Shown: positions 8,256 through 17,467 of the stretch, one piece after another
How positions within the stretch are numbered: position 1 is the first letter of the stretch
How the letters are laid out: every line of letters begins with the position of its first letter
DNA from: Corynebacterium matruchotii
GTDB taxonomy: Bacteria > Actinomycetota > Actinomycetes > Mycobacteriales > Mycobacteriaceae
Assembly: GCF_011612265.2 (NCBI RefSeq)
Contig: NZ_CP050134.2
Coordinates: forward strand, 868,001-932,000
DNA: 64,000 bases
Direction: 5' to 3'
Notes under the pieces: generated by a model
Databases searched by the model: none
The model's input: the letters and a program-made list of their open reading frames with translations, nothing else
What the model was told of the DNA's origin: nothing
Made by a program: the position numbers and the translations under genes

Positions 8256-11200
8256 ATGGCCAAAAAATCTTCGTTCGTACACCTGCATAATCACACGGAA
8301 TACTCCATGCTGGACGGCATGGCGAAGATCGACATGTTGGCTGAAGAAGCAACCCGGCTAGGCATGTCCGCCGTGGGCATGACCGACCACGGCAATATGT
8401 TCGGATCCGACTCGTTCTACCGCGCCATGACCAAAGCCGGAATTAAACCCATCATCGGTATCGAAGCCTACCTGGCGCCCGGCTCCCGATTCGACATGAA
8501 GCGGCAACGCTGGGGCGACGAATCGCAAAAATCCGACGACGTGTCCGCCTCCGGCGCCTACCTGCACCAAACCATGATCGCCGAAACCGCCGAAGGCCTC
8601 CACAACCTGTTCTACCTTTCCTCCATGGCCAGCTACGAAGGCCAACTCGGCAAATGGCCCCGCATGGACGCCGAACTCATCGCCGAACACGCCACCGGCA
8701 TCATCGGCACCACCGGCTGCCCCTCCGGGGACATCCAAACCCGACTCCGACTCGGCCAATTCGACAAAGCCCTCGAAACCGCCGCCATGTGGCAAGACAT
8801 TTACGGCCGGGACAATTTCTTCCTCGAACTCATGGACCACGGCCTCAACATCGAAAACCGGGTCCGCAGCGAACTGCTAGAAATCGGCCGGAAACTCGAC
8901 CTGCCACCCCTGGTCACCAACGACTGCCACTACGTGCTGGAATCCCAAGCCCACGCCCACGAAGTGATGCTCTGCGTCCAAACCGGCAAAACCATGAGCG
9001 ACCCCGACCGGTTCAAATTCGACGGCACCGGCTACTTCGTCAAAAGCGCCGAACAAATGCGCGAACTCTGGGACGACCTGGTCCCCGACGCCTGCGACAA
9101 CACCCTCTGGATTGCCGAGCGCGTCCAAGACTACTCCAGCATTTGGGAAGCCCACCCCTACGACCGCATGCCCATCGCCGACGTGCCCGAAGGCCACACC
9201 CCCACCACCTGGCTCCGCCACCAAGTCCTCGACGGGCTGCGCGACCGCTTCGACGGGGCGGAAGTGCCCGCCAACTACATCGAACGGGCCGAATACGAAA
9301 TCGGCGTCATCGACATGAAAGGCTACCCCTCCTACTTCCTCATCGTGGCCGAACTCATCAAGCACGCCCGCTCCATCGGCATTCGGGTAGGCCCAGGCCG
9401 TGGCTCGGCGGCCGGCTCCCTCGTCGCCTACGCCCTCACCATCACCAACATCGACCCCATCCACCACGGGCTCCTCTTCGAACGGTTCCTCAACCCGGAA
9501 CGCCCCTCCGCCCCCGACATCGATATCGACTTCGACGACCGGCGCCGCGGCGAAATGATCCGCTACGCCTCGGAACGCTGGGGCGAAGACAAAATCGCCC
9601 AGGTGATTACCTTCGGCACGGTGAAAACCAAACAAGCAATCAAAGACTCCGCCCGGGCCCTCTACGGCCAACCCGGCTACCAAATCGCCGACCGCATCAC
9701 CAAAGTGCTGCCGCCCCCCATCATGGCCAAAGACATCTCCCTGGCCGGCATCATGGACCCCGAACACGACCGCTATACCGAAGCCGGCGAAGTGCGGCAA
9801 CTCATCGAAACCGACCCCGATGTGCGGCAAATCTACGACACCGCCCGCGGGCTGGAAGGCGTGGTCCGCCAAGCCGGCGTGCACGCTTGCGCCGTCATCA
9901 TGGCCTCCGTGCCGCTCCTCGACTGCATCCCCATGTGGAAACGCGCCGCCGACGGAGCACTCATCACCGGCTGGCCCTACCCAGCCTGCGAAGCCATCGG
10001 CCTGCTCAAAATGGACTTCCTGGGCCTGCGAAACCTCACCGTCATCGGCGACGCCCTGGAAAACATCAAAATCAACCGGGACGAAACCATCGACCTGGAA
10101 AACCTCGCCATCACCGACCCCAACGTGTACAAACTCCTGGCCCGGGGCGACACCCTCGGCGTGTTCCAGCTGGACTCCGGCGGCATGCAAGAACTCCTCA
10201 AACGCATGCAACCCACCGAATTCAACGACATCGTGGCCGCCCTCGCCCTCTACCGGCCCGGACCCATGGGCGTTAACGCCCACCTGGACTACGCGGACCG
10301 GAAAAACGGGCGCAAACCCATCACCCCCATCCACCCCGAACTGGAAGAAGCGCTCAAAGACATCCTGGACGAAACCTACGGCCTCATCGTCTACCAAGAG
10401 CAGATCATGGAAATCTCCCGGCGCGTCGCCAACTACACGGCCGGTGAAGCCGACGGGTTCCGCAAAGCCATGGGCAAGAAAAAACCCGAAGTACTGGCGG
10501 CCGAATACGAAAAATTCTCGGCCGGCATGTTCAGCAACGGGTACAGCAAAGACGCGGTGGACGCCCTGTGGGGCACGATCGAACCGTTCGCATCCTATGC
10601 GTTCAATAAGTCCCACGCGGCCGGCTACGGGCTGGTATCGTACTGGACGGCCTACCTGAAGGCCAACTACACCGCCGAATACATGGCGGCCCTGCTCACG
10701 TCGGTGTCCGACAAGAAGGACAAGTCGGCAATCTACCTGGCGAACTGCCGACACCTCGGCATCGCCGTGCTCTCCCCGGACGTGAACGAGTCGGCGTATA
10801 ACTTCCTGCCGGTGGGCCAAGATATCCGATTTGGGTTGGGTGCGGTGCGCAACGTGGGCGAAGACGTCGTGGCGTCAATTGTGCGCGAGCGAAAAGCGAA
10901 GGGGTTGTATAAGGACTTCACCGACTACCTGGAAAAAATCGACCTCACGGCCTGCAATAAGCGGGTGACCGAATCCCTGATTAAGGCCGGCGCGTTCGAC
11001 TCCATGGGGTATTCCCGCAAGGGGCTCATGATGGTTTTCGAAGACGCGGTGGATGCGGCGATCGGGCCGAAGAAAGCCATGGACAAGGGCCAGTTTGACC
11101 TGTTTTCGGCGCTGGGGGGCGAAAGCGAGGTGACCGAAAACGTGTTCAGCATTTCGGTGCCGGATGACACGTGGGATCGGAAACACCAGCTGGCGTTGGA

Positions 11201-11816
11201 GCGGGACATGCTGGGGCTATACGTGTCGGGCCACCCGCTGGACGGGTTCGAAGAGGCCCTGGATGCGCAGGTGGACACCTCCCTGTCGGTGGTGGCGTCG
11301 GAGGAGCTGAAAAACGGTGCGGAGGTGCAAATCGGCGGCATTATTTCGGCGGTGGATCGGCGCGTGTCCAAAAAGGACGGCTCGCCGTGGGCGATTGTTA
11401 CCATCGAGGACCAGCATGGGGTGCAGGTGGAAATGTTGGTGTTCAATAAGGTGTATGCGCTGGTGGGTCCGCAGATTGTGGAGGACAACATTGTGGTGGC
11501 CAAGGCGCACGTGTCGATTCGGGACGACCGGTTTGGGGTGTTCTGCGACGACATGAAGGTGCCGGAGTTGGGGCCGGGCGGTGGCGCCGGGTTGCCGTTG
11601 CGGTTGACGTTGCGGACGGATCAGTGCACCATGGGCAATATTTCCCGGTTGAAGCAGGTGCTGGTGGCTAATAAGGGGGATTCGGACGTGTATCTGAACG
11701 TGGTGTGCGGCACGGAGTCGAAGATGATGATTTTGGGGGAGCATTTGCGGGTGAATCGGTCGGCGAGCCTGATGGGGGATTTAAAGGCGACCATGGGGCC
11801 GGGAATCCTCGGCTAG
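8256..11816 (+). CDS. dnaE: DNA polymerase III alpha subunit (replicative)
   Basis: 1186 residues from the ATG at 8256 ([21 protein letters not shown]), the usual actinobacterial N-terminus; in-frame ATGs at 8244 and 8247 are possible alternatives. The PHP domain begins with HLHNHTEYS. The polymerase palm holds [14 protein letters not shown] and PDIDIDFDD near residues 419-427, which supply catalytic aspartates. YNFLPVG and the RKAMGKKK block belong to the fingers. Helix-hairpin-helix and OB-fold regions follow, the latter near [14 protein letters not shown]. It copies the chromosome as part of the replicase. Length is standard for DnaE1. The gene is flanked by two copies of the dispersed 13-mer. 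Confidence 0.97.
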   Translation: MAKKSSFVHLHNHTEYSMLDGMAKIDMLAEEATRLGMSAVGMTDHGNMFGSDSFYRAMTKAGIKPIIGIEAYLAPGSRFDMKRQRWGDESQKSDDVSASGAYLHQTMIAETAEGLHNLFYLSSMASYEGQLGKWPRMDAELIAEHATGIIGTTGCPSGDIQTRLRLGQFDKALETAAMWQDIYGRDNFFLELMDHGLNIENRVRSELLEIGRKLDLPPLVTNDCHYVLESQAHAHEVMLCVQTGKTMSDPDRFKFDGTGYFVKSAEQMRELWDDLVPDACDNTLWIAERVQDYSSIWEAHPYDRMPIADVPEGHTPTTWLRHQVLDGLRDRFDGAEVPANYIERAEYEIGVIDMKGYPSYFLIVAELIKHARSIGIRVGPGRGSAAGSLVAYALTITNIDPIHHGLLFERFLNPERPSAPDIDIDFDDRRRGEMIRYASERWGEDKIAQVITFGTVKTKQAIKDSARALYGQPGYQIADRITKVLPPPIMAKDISLAGIMDPEHDRYTEAGEVRQLIETDPDVRQIYDTARGLEGVVRQAGVHACAVIMASVPLLDCIPMWKRAADGALITGWPYPACEAIGLLKMDFLGLRNLTVIGDALENIKINRDETIDLENLAITDPNVYKLLARGDTLGVFQLDSGGMQELLKRMQPTEFNDIVAALALYRPGPMGVNAHLDYADRKNGRKPITPIHPELEEALKDILDETYGLIVYQEQIMEISRRVANYTAGEADGFRKAMGKKKPEVLAAEYEKFSAGMFSNGYSKDAVDALWGTIEPFASYAFNKSHAAGYGLVSYWTAYLKANYTAEYMAALLTSVSDKKDKSAIYLANCRHLGIAVLSPDVNESAYNFLPVGQDIRFGLGAVRNVGEDVVASIVRERKAKGLYKDFTDYLEKIDLTACNKRVTESLIKAGAFDSMGYSRKGLMMVFEDAVDAAIGPKKAMDKGQFDLFSALGGESEVTENVFSISVPDDTWDRKHQLALERDMLGLYVSGHPLDGFEEALDAQVDTSLSVVASEELKNGAEVQIGGIISAVDRRVSKKDGSPWAIVTIEDQHGVQVEMLVFNKVYALVGPQIVEDNIVVAKAHVSIRDDRFGVFCDDMKVPELGPGGGAGLPLRLTLRTDQCTMGNISRLKQVLVANKGDSDVYLNVVCGTESKMMILGEHLRVNRSASLMGDLKATMGPGILG

Positions 11817-11819
11817 TTT

Positions 11820-11832
11820 GCTTTTCGACGCC
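11820..11832 (-). repeat. Dispersed 13-mer GGCGTCGANAAGC, copy 3
   Basis: Plus-strand GCTTTTCGACGCC starts 3 bp after the dnaE stop, in the orientation opposite to copy 2, so dnaE is bracketed by two inward-facing copies. Confidence 0.55.
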
Positions 11833-11842
11833 CAAATGTGGG

Positions 11843-11871
11843 AATGGCCACCCCGAATAGGGGTGGCTATT
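11843..11871 (+). terminator. Hairpin terminator after dnaE
   Basis: Arms GCCACCCC (11847-11854) and GGGGTGGC (11860-11867) enclose a GAATA loop and can be extended by three weaker pairs. There is only a poor T tract (TATTGGTCGTTCT). Confidence 0.55.
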
Positions 11872-11907
11872 GGTCGTTCTATTGTCCTTTGGGATTCGCC
11901 GCTTTAA

Positions 11908-11928
11908 ATTATGAACGAGATTCATAAT
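11908..11928. promoter_or_regulatory. Perfect 8-bp inverted repeat upstream of the ABC operon
   Basis: ATTATGAA (11908-11915), spacer CGAGA, TTCATAAT (11921-11928). It abuts the iron box and is a candidate operator, possibly for the TetR regulator encoded at the end of the operon. Confidence 0.45.
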
Positions 11929-11946
11929 TAGGTTATCTCATCCTAA
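11928..11946. promoter_or_regulatory. DtxR-type iron box
   Basis: TTAGGTTATCTCATCCTAA matches the 19-bp DtxR/IdeR consensus TTAGGTTAGSCTAACCTAA at about 15 positions, with both outer arms intact (TTAGGTTA and CCTAA). It lies directly upstream of the ribosome site of the first ABC gene, so iron-loaded DtxR would be expected to block transcription. Confidence 0.75.
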
Positions 11947-11957
11947 GGAGAACGTTT

Positions 11958-13772
11958 ATGAGTGATTCGCTCACCACAGAAACCGCGGCCACCCAAGCGG
12001 CCCCCGACTACGTCAATGAGCGGGAGGAAGGCAGGAAGGCGCTCAAGGAGCTGCTGAAACCTGTCCAAGGCAGCCTCATGATCGGCCGAATATTAGCCGG
12101 CCTGTCCGGGGTGCTGGCGATCGCCCCCTACATTGCCTTGGTCCAGTTGGGTGGCCTGTTCGCCACGGCCTACGCCACCGGGCAACCCGTCGACGCCGAC
12201 CGGGCCATGCTGATCGTGCAGATTCTGATTAGCACGTTCTGTCTGCGGATCCTCCTGCTTTTCATCGCACTGGGGGTAACCCACTTCGCCGATGCTCGAT
12301 TCGTGTCGTATGTGCGGGCCCGCACTATCGAACGGGTGGGCAACGCGCCACTGGGGTGGTTTACCAGCACAAATTCCGGGCGGATCCGTAAGGCGCTGCA
12401 TGACGACGTGGCCCAGATTCACACCATGGTGGCGCACCAGCCGGTGGAAATGACCCAGGCCATGATTATGCCGGTCACCCTCCTCATCTATGCCTTTTAC
12501 GTGGATTGGCGCTTGGGACTACTGTCCATTGCCACACTCCCGCTCTATGGCCTGTTTATGGCCTGGATGATGAGCAATATGGGGCCGAAAACCGTGGAAA
12601 TGGATGCCAAACTTGCCCGCGTGTCCGCCACCATGGTGGAGCTGGTCACCGGCATCACGGTGGTGAAGGCTTTCGGCAAGGTGGGGCAGGCACACGGAAA
12701 CTACCAGCAGGCGGCCGACGAGTTCGCCGTCTTCTATAACGACTGGACCGGCTCGATGATTAAGGGCTCTGCCCTGGCCAATGTGTCCATTTCCGTGCCG
12801 GTGTTATTGCTGGTCAACGTGGGCGGTGGGTCGCTCATGGTGAACGCTGGTTGGGTGTCCGCCACCGACGTGCTTTCCACCACCCTGATCGCCCTAGCAC
12901 TGCCCTACGGCATTGAGCTGCTCGGCAATTCCACCTGGGCCTACCAGATTGCCGGGGCGGCGGCGCTGCGGGTGACAACCACCCTGAAAACCCCCGTCCT
13001 GGAGCAGAAAACCGAGGCGGAGCAGGATATTCACGGTTCCCAGGTGGTGTTCGACAAGGTGTCCTTCGCTTACGACGACACCCAGGCGCTGCGGAACGTG
13101 TCGCTCACTCTTTCGGAAGGCACCGTGACCGCCCTGGTGGGGCCTTCCGGGTCGGGAAAGTCTACCCTCGCCACCCTGCTGGCCCGCTTCAACGACCCCG
13201 ATTCCGGGTCGATCACGCTTGGGGGAGTTGATCTGCGGAACATTCCCACCGGGCAGCTGTACCGAAACATTGGGTTTGTGCTCCAGGACCCGCAGCTGCT
13301 GCGCATGTCGATCCGGGACAATATTGCCCTGGGCCGCCCCGACGCCACCAACGCGGAGGTGCGGGCCGCCGCGGTAGCCGCCTGCATCGCCGACCGAATC
13401 GACGCCCTCCCCGACGGTTTCGACACCATGTTCGGCAGCGGGATTAACCTGTCCGGCGGCGAACAGCAGCGCGTCGCTATCGCCCGCGCCCTGCTTGTGG
13501 ACGCCCCCGTCCTCATCCTGGATGAGGCGACCGCTTTCACCGACCCCGAATCCGAGGCCGAAATCCAGAAAGCCCTCACCACCCTGGTTCGGGGCCGCAC
13601 CGTTTTGGTGATCGCCCACCGGCCCGAATCCATCCTTGGGGTGGACCAAATCGCCGTCCTAGACCACGGCAACCTGGTTGCCTGCGGCGCCCCCAACGAT
13701 GTGATCGACCACCCACTGTTTACCGGGCTCGCACGTATCAGCAGCGGGCACAACACGGAGGAACTCTCATGA
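11958..13772 (+). CDS. ABC exporter-type fused permease/ATPase, first subunit (YbtP/IrtA-like)
   Basis: 604 residues; ATG at 11958 has AAGGAG 7 bp upstream. The first 330 residues form a six-helix exporter-type membrane domain. The ATPase domain has Walker A GPSGSGKST (about residue 394), signature LSGGEQQR (about 498), Walker B VLILDEAT, and H-loop IAHR. The D-loop region reads TAFTDPESEA rather than the usual SALDPE, a form common in YbtPQ/IrtAB-like pairs. Together with the next gene it should form a heterodimer. The iron box just upstream suggests a siderophore or iron-related substrate. Unlike mycobacterial IrtA, there is no N-terminal flavin reductase-like domain. Direction of transport cannot be told from sequence. 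Confidence 0.88.
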   Translation: MSDSLTTETAATQAAPDYVNEREEGRKALKELLKPVQGSLMIGRILAGLSGVLAIAPYIALVQLGGLFATAYATGQPVDADRAMLIVQILISTFCLRILLLFIALGVTHFADARFVSYVRARTIERVGNAPLGWFTSTNSGRIRKALHDDVAQIHTMVAHQPVEMTQAMIMPVTLLIYAFYVDWRLGLLSIATLPLYGLFMAWMMSNMGPKTVEMDAKLARVSATMVELVTGITVVKAFGKVGQAHGNYQQAADEFAVFYNDWTGSMIKGSALANVSISVPVLLLVNVGGGSLMVNAGWVSATDVLSTTLIALALPYGIELLGNSTWAYQIAGAAALRVTTTLKTPVLEQKTEAEQDIHGSQVVFDKVSFAYDDTQALRNVSLTLSEGTVTALVGPSGSGKSTLATLLARFNDPDSGSITLGGVDLRNIPTGQLYRNIGFVLQDPQLLRMSIRDNIALGRPDATNAEVRAAAVAACIADRIDALPDGFDTMFGSGINLSGGEQQRVAIARALLVDAPVLILDEATAFTDPESEAEIQKALTTLVRGRTVLVIAHRPESILGVDQIAVLDHGNLVACGAPNDVIDHPLFTGLARISSGHNTEELS

Positions 13773-15523
13773 TAATGAACATGGCAGTAATGAACTTTAT
13801 TCCCCGGTGTCGCCGGATGCTGGGGGACGGCACCATCCTCAACCGAGTGATCGTGTTCAGCACCATCTATGGATTATTCGAAGGCGTCTCCATCTTCGCC
13901 CTGCTCCCGGCCATCACCTCCCTGGTGACCGGTCAGCCGGTGCTGGGATTAGGGGTGACCGGCTGGATCGTGGTGCTGGCATGCCTAGCCGTCCTCGGCG
14001 GGGTGGCGAATTATTTCCAGCTCAGCCGGGGCTACTCCGTGGCCATGTTCTTCATTCGGGTTGCCCACGACATGATTGGCAACCGGGTGGCCACGCTTCC
14101 GCTCGGCTGGTTCAATAAGCCGTTGGCTGGGAAGCTATCCCGAATGGTGTCGACCGAACTCATGATGGCCGGAGAAATCATCGCTCACTTTGTGAGCCCC
14201 TTCATCAGTAACCTGGTGGTCAGCCTCGTCGTGCTCGTCCTCACCTACACGTGGGATGTGCGCCTCGGTATTACGCTGACCGTGGCTACCCCCTTCTTCC
14301 TGCTGTTTGTGGCGTTGTCGACGAAACTCAATAAGAAAGCGAAGGATATTTCCGAGCCCGCCGAAGTGGAATTAAGTAACCGCATTGTGGAATTCGCCCA
14401 CTGCCAGGCGGCCCTGCGCTCCTGTGGCCGCAGCGCCAACTATTCGGAGCTAACTACCGCCAACCGGGAATGGTTGCGGGCAAAACGGAAAGAACTGTGG
14501 CTCAATCTTGCCGGCAATGTGGTGGGGAACTCCTTCTCCCAGGGCATCGTGGTCACTCTCATGTTCATGTCCGCCCAGTTTGCCGTGGGCGGCACCCTGC
14601 AGCCGGTGGAGGCCATTGCGTTTATCGGCCTGTGCCTCAGGTACACCCAGGTGCTGACCGGCATTACCGACACCGCCGCCGCCCTGGAGGATCGCCGCCC
14701 GGTGCTCGACGCCATCGATGAGGTTGTCACAGCCAAGCCGCTGCCGGAGCCGGACACGGCCACGCCTGAACCCACCCCGGGTACCATCAGCCTGGACCAT
14801 GTGGCGTTCTCCTACGAGGACGGCACCCCGGTGCTGCGGGACATCACGTTTGCGGTGCCGGCGAAAACCATGGTGGCCCTGGTCGGTCCCTCCGGCTGCG
14901 GCAAAACCACCATCGCCCGGCTGATTAGCCGGTTCTACGATGTGACCGCCGGCTCGGTCAAGGTTGGTGGCGTGGACGTGCGGGAGCAAACCACGAAACA
15001 GCTCATGGCCAGCCTGTCCATGGTGTTCCAGGACGTGTACCTGTTCGATGACACCCTAGAAGCGAATATTCGTATCGGCCGGGAGGACGCCACCATGGCG
15101 GAATTCCACGAGGCGGCGCGGCTCGCCGGGGTGACGGAAATCGTCAATCGGCTGCCGCGCGGCTGGGACACCCCGGTGGGGGAGGGGGGTCGGGCGCTCT
15201 CCGGCGGGGAGCGGCAGCGTGTGGCCATCGCCCGCGCCCTGCTGAAGCAGGCCCCGATCGTGCTCCTGGACGAGGCCACCTCCGCCCTGGACCCAGAGAA
15301 CGAGGAGAACGTGGTGGCGGCCGTCGATAAGCTGCGGGAAACCGCGACCATTCTTGTCATTGCGCACAAGCTGGACACCATTCGCAAGGCGGACGCCATC
15401 GTGCAGCTGCGGGCCGATGGCACGGTGGAGGACATCGGCACCCATGAGGAATTATTCGCCCGTGGCGGCACGTATCGGTCGTTCTGGGACCATCGGGCGG
15501 CCGCTCAGGGCTGGCAATTATAA
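13769..15523 (+). CDS. ABC exporter-type fused permease/ATPase, second subunit (YbtQ/IrtB-like)
   Basis: 584 residues, overlapping the preceding gene by ATGA with a GGAGG site just upstream, so the two subunits are co-translated. Membrane domain with about six helices, then ATPase domain: Walker A GPSGCGKTT (about residue 372), signature LSGGERQR, Walker B IVLLDEATSALDPE with the canonical D-loop, and H-loop IAHK. The asymmetry of D-loops between the two subunits fits a heterodimeric transporter. Context (DtxR box, TetR regulator behind) points to iron/siderophore traffic. Confidence 0.88.
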   Translation: MIMNMAVMNFIPRCRRMLGDGTILNRVIVFSTIYGLFEGVSIFALLPAITSLVTGQPVLGLGVTGWIVVLACLAVLGGVANYFQLSRGYSVAMFFIRVAHDMIGNRVATLPLGWFNKPLAGKLSRMVSTELMMAGEIIAHFVSPFISNLVVSLVVLVLTYTWDVRLGITLTVATPFFLLFVALSTKLNKKAKDISEPAEVELSNRIVEFAHCQAALRSCGRSANYSELTTANREWLRAKRKELWLNLAGNVVGNSFSQGIVVTLMFMSAQFAVGGTLQPVEAIAFIGLCLRYTQVLTGITDTAAALEDRRPVLDAIDEVVTAKPLPEPDTATPEPTPGTISLDHVAFSYEDGTPVLRDITFAVPAKTMVALVGPSGCGKTTIARLISRFYDVTAGSVKVGGVDVREQTTKQLMASLSMVFQDVYLFDDTLEANIRIGREDATMAEFHEAARLAGVTEIVNRLPRGWDTPVGEGGRALSGGERQRVAIARALLKQAPIVLLDEATSALDPENEENVVAAVDKLRETATILVIAHKLDTIRKADAIVQLRADGTVEDIGTHEELFARGGTYRSFWDHRAAAQGWQL

Positions 15524-15530
15524 TAAGCTC

Positions 15531-16196
15531 ATGAGCAGCACTCGAATCCGCCGCGCTGGCCGGAAAACCGGGCCGAAACCCCGATTTACCAGGGAAGATG
15601 TTATTAACGCTGCCGTGGAATTGGGGATCGACCGGTTCACTTTAGGTGCTGTTGCGGCCAAACTTGGCATCGCCACATCCGCCATGTACCGGCTCTTTGA
15701 GAGCCGCGATGCATTAGTCGATGCGTGCCTCGCCCAGGCCGCCGCGGAGATCAGCATGATCATGCTTGACGACGAGCTCCCCTGGCCGGAGCTCCTGCGC
15801 AATTGGGCGGAAACCACCTGGAATATTTGTGAAAAATACCCGGGTCTGGACATCACCATATTCCAATACACGCAATCGTTCTCCCACGTGCAGGGGTTCA
15901 CTCAACATGCCATGGGCATCCTCATGGCGCAGGGTTTCGCCAGGTCAGAGGCGCTTTTTGCCCTGGATTTCATTGGTGACACCGTGCTCGCCACCCACAT
16001 CGGCATGTCCGCCATGCAGCATTCCCCGGAGGGTATGGACATTGTCGCGCGAACCATCACCGAACTCAGTGCCGAAACCCTCCTGGATAATAGGGACCGT
16101 TGGAACCCCCAGCGGGGATTTTTGGATGCCAAGGTCGAATTCATTATCGCCGGACTGCGGCAACAGCTCGGGCAGCGAGCCACAGAAAAAACCTAA
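15531..16196 (+). CDS. TetR-family regulator of the ABC transporter operon
   Basis: 221 residues starting at ATG 15531, 8 bp after the second ABC gene. The N-terminal DNA-binding part covers about residues 20-65: FTREDVINAAVELGIDRFTLGAVAAKLGIATSAMYRLFESRDALV, with the typical TetR helix-turn-helix. The rest is a helical ligand-binding domain. As the last gene of the operon it probably regulates it, perhaps sensing the transported compound. The perfect inverted repeat at 11908-11928 is a candidate operator. A strong hairpin follows the stop codon. The longer upstream frame overlaps the ABC gene and has no support. Confidence 0.85.
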   Translation: MSSTRIRRAGRKTGPKPRFTREDVINAAVELGIDRFTLGAVAAKLGIATSAMYRLFESRDALVDACLAQAAAEISMIMLDDELPWPELLRNWAETTWNICEKYPGLDITIFQYTQSFSHVQGFTQHAMGILMAQGFARSEALFALDFIGDTVLATHIGMSAMQHSPEGMDIVARTITELSAETLLDNRDRWNPQRGFLDAKVEFIIAGLRQQLGQRATEKT

Positions 16197-16225
16197 AAAG
16201 GCGTGGCCAAATATGCCACGCCTTT
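16197..16225. terminator. Bidirectional hairpin terminator
   Basis: Arms AAAGGCGTGGC (16197-16207) and GCCACGCCTTT (16215-16225) pair perfectly over 11 bp with a 7-nt loop. It separates the convergent TetR gene and the 16240 gene and has T/A runs on both sides. Confidence 0.85.
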
Positions 16226-16239
16226 GAAACCTACAGCCC

Positions 16240-16707
16240 CTAAGAGCTGTGCAGATGCACCGGATCCCCGGAGTTAATGAACCGGATAAGGCCCTGCAAC
16301 TCTGGCGGGAACGTGGCCGGATCCAGTCGCAGCGTCTGCAACCCCTTGACCACCAAGAGGCCCACAACCCCGCTAATCAGCAGTAAATCTATGGGGCTGC
16401 TGCCGGTCGGCGAGGAACCCTTCTTGTTCTTTGACGATGTGCCCTCGCTGGAATTCTTGCCATCCTGGCCGGCGCTGGACTTCATGCTGCCGTCCTGCTT
16501 ATCCAGCAGATCCTGGGTGGATTTTTCCATCTTCTTAGAATCAATCACACCCGAAGACTTATCCTTCACATCGCCCGAAAGCTTATTGTCGGAAGGGGTC
16601 TGGGTCTCACTTGGCGAGTTTGGAACTCTTACATCCGCGTACACCGGGGATAGAGAGCCAGCCCCGACTGCTAGAGCGGTAGCAAGCGCAATAAAGGTTC
16701 GTTTCAT
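16240..16707 (-). CDS. Secreted protein with C-terminal membrane segment, unknown function
   Basis: 155 residues; ATG at 16707 has GGAG upstream. A Sec signal peptide (KRTFIALATALAVGAGSLSPVYA) ends at AYA-type VYA-D. The mature protein is a low-complexity, highly polar linker rich in S, K, D, Q and G (about residues 30-105), then a hydrophobic segment (PIDLLLISGVVGLLVVKGL) and a short tail PPELQGLIRFINSGDP. No family is recognised. The neighbour at 16791 has the same plan, so the two may work together at the envelope. Confidence 0.72.
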   Translation of the reverse strand: MKRTFIALATALAVGAGSLSPVYADVRVPNSPSETQTPSDNKLSGDVKDKSSGVIDSKKMEKSTQDLLDKQDGSMKSSAGQDGKNSSEGTSSKNKKGSSPTGSSPIDLLLISGVVGLLVVKGLQTLRLDPATFPPELQGLIRFINSGDPVHLHSS

Positions 16708-16790
16708 GATTCTCCAAAGCTGAAAGTTCTTGAATAACCAACAGATTACGTCTTAAGGATAGATTCTGCTACCTAGGGGTAAAACTGGGC

Positions 16791-17270
16791 TTAAAGATGC
16801 CCACCCCGGGCTATGTTGTGAATCAGGTCTTTCACGGCCGGGAATGCCTTACCTAACAACACCATAAGACCGGCAACACCAGCTAAAACCTTGATGATTG
16901 CACCGATGAATTTAAGTGTATCAGTTGTGACTGAACCTACCGATTCAATGGCCCCCTTATCGTCGTAGGTGATCGACGAACCATCCTTGTCCTTATCCTT
17001 ATTATTCGATAAGTCGTTAGATAGATCCTGGAGATCTTTGTTCGGATCCGACTTGCTATCTGAGTTCGGATCCTGCGCGTCGGGGGTTGAGATGGCGGTG
17101 GTGGCCTCTGTAGATTTTTCCGGGGTTTCCGTCGCGGTTTGCCCAGCGGAAGCCTCGGTAGAAGCCTCGGTGGTGGTGGTTTCCTGGGCGCCCGCGGTGG
17201 CGGGAACAAGCAGCGACGCCGATGTCATGACAATAGTCACGGCCACGCCCAAAGCTGTGCGGAAGTTCAT
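16791..17270 (-). CDS. Secreted protein with C-terminal membrane segment, unknown function
   Basis: 159 residues from the ATG at 17270; AAGGAG is 10 bp upstream, and a TTG at 17273 is equally possible. Signal peptide (MNFRTALGVAVTIVMTSASL to TAGAQ) is followed by a Thr/Glu/Ser-rich stretch, then a region dominated by Asp, Asn, Ser and Lys, and a C-terminal hydrophobic segment (LKFIGAIIKVLAGVAGLMVLLG) with the tail KAFPAVKDLIHNIARGGHL. The design parallels the 16240 gene, 83 bp downstream on the same strand, although I see no clear sequence similarity. No known family recognised. Confidence 0.7.
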   Translation of the reverse strand: MNFRTALGVAVTIVMTSASLLVPATAGAQETTTTEASTEASAGQTATETPEKSTEATTAISTPDAQDPNSDSKSDPNKDLQDLSNDLSNNKDKDKDGSSITYDDKGAIESVGSVTTDTLKFIGAIIKVLAGVAGLMVLLGKAFPAVKDLIHNIARGGHL

Positions 17271-17414
17271 CAAGGGAATTCTCCTTCTCCATAATCTGGT
17301 GAAAGCCCAGCGCAACAGGCTTTCAGCTCACGGATTGTAGCGTATCAGTTACAGGCTTTTATTATGTGATAATCCCCCAAGTCCACCCCTGAATGTGACC
17401 TATCTGGCGGTTCG

Positions 17415-17427
17415 GGCGTCGATAAGC
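17415..17427 (+). repeat. Dispersed 13-mer GGCGTCGANAAGC, copy 4
   Basis: GGCGTCGATAAGC lies about 40 bp upstream of the ilvA start. Confidence 0.55.
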
Positions 17428-17467
17428 AAGCTGGTTACCAATGCAGAAAACCAACGGGCTAAGCTGT

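Noticed and set aside
8877..10820. 647-residue open frame opposite dnaE, and 540-residue frame at 8654-10276
   Set aside because: Both are composition shadows of the GC-rich dnaE gene; they are rich in Gly/Val/Phe or Arg/His/Pro and have no family motifs.
17393..17408. GlxR site before ilvA (TGTGACCTATCTGGCG)
   Set aside because: The first half fits TGTGA but the second half matches TCACA at only two of five bases.
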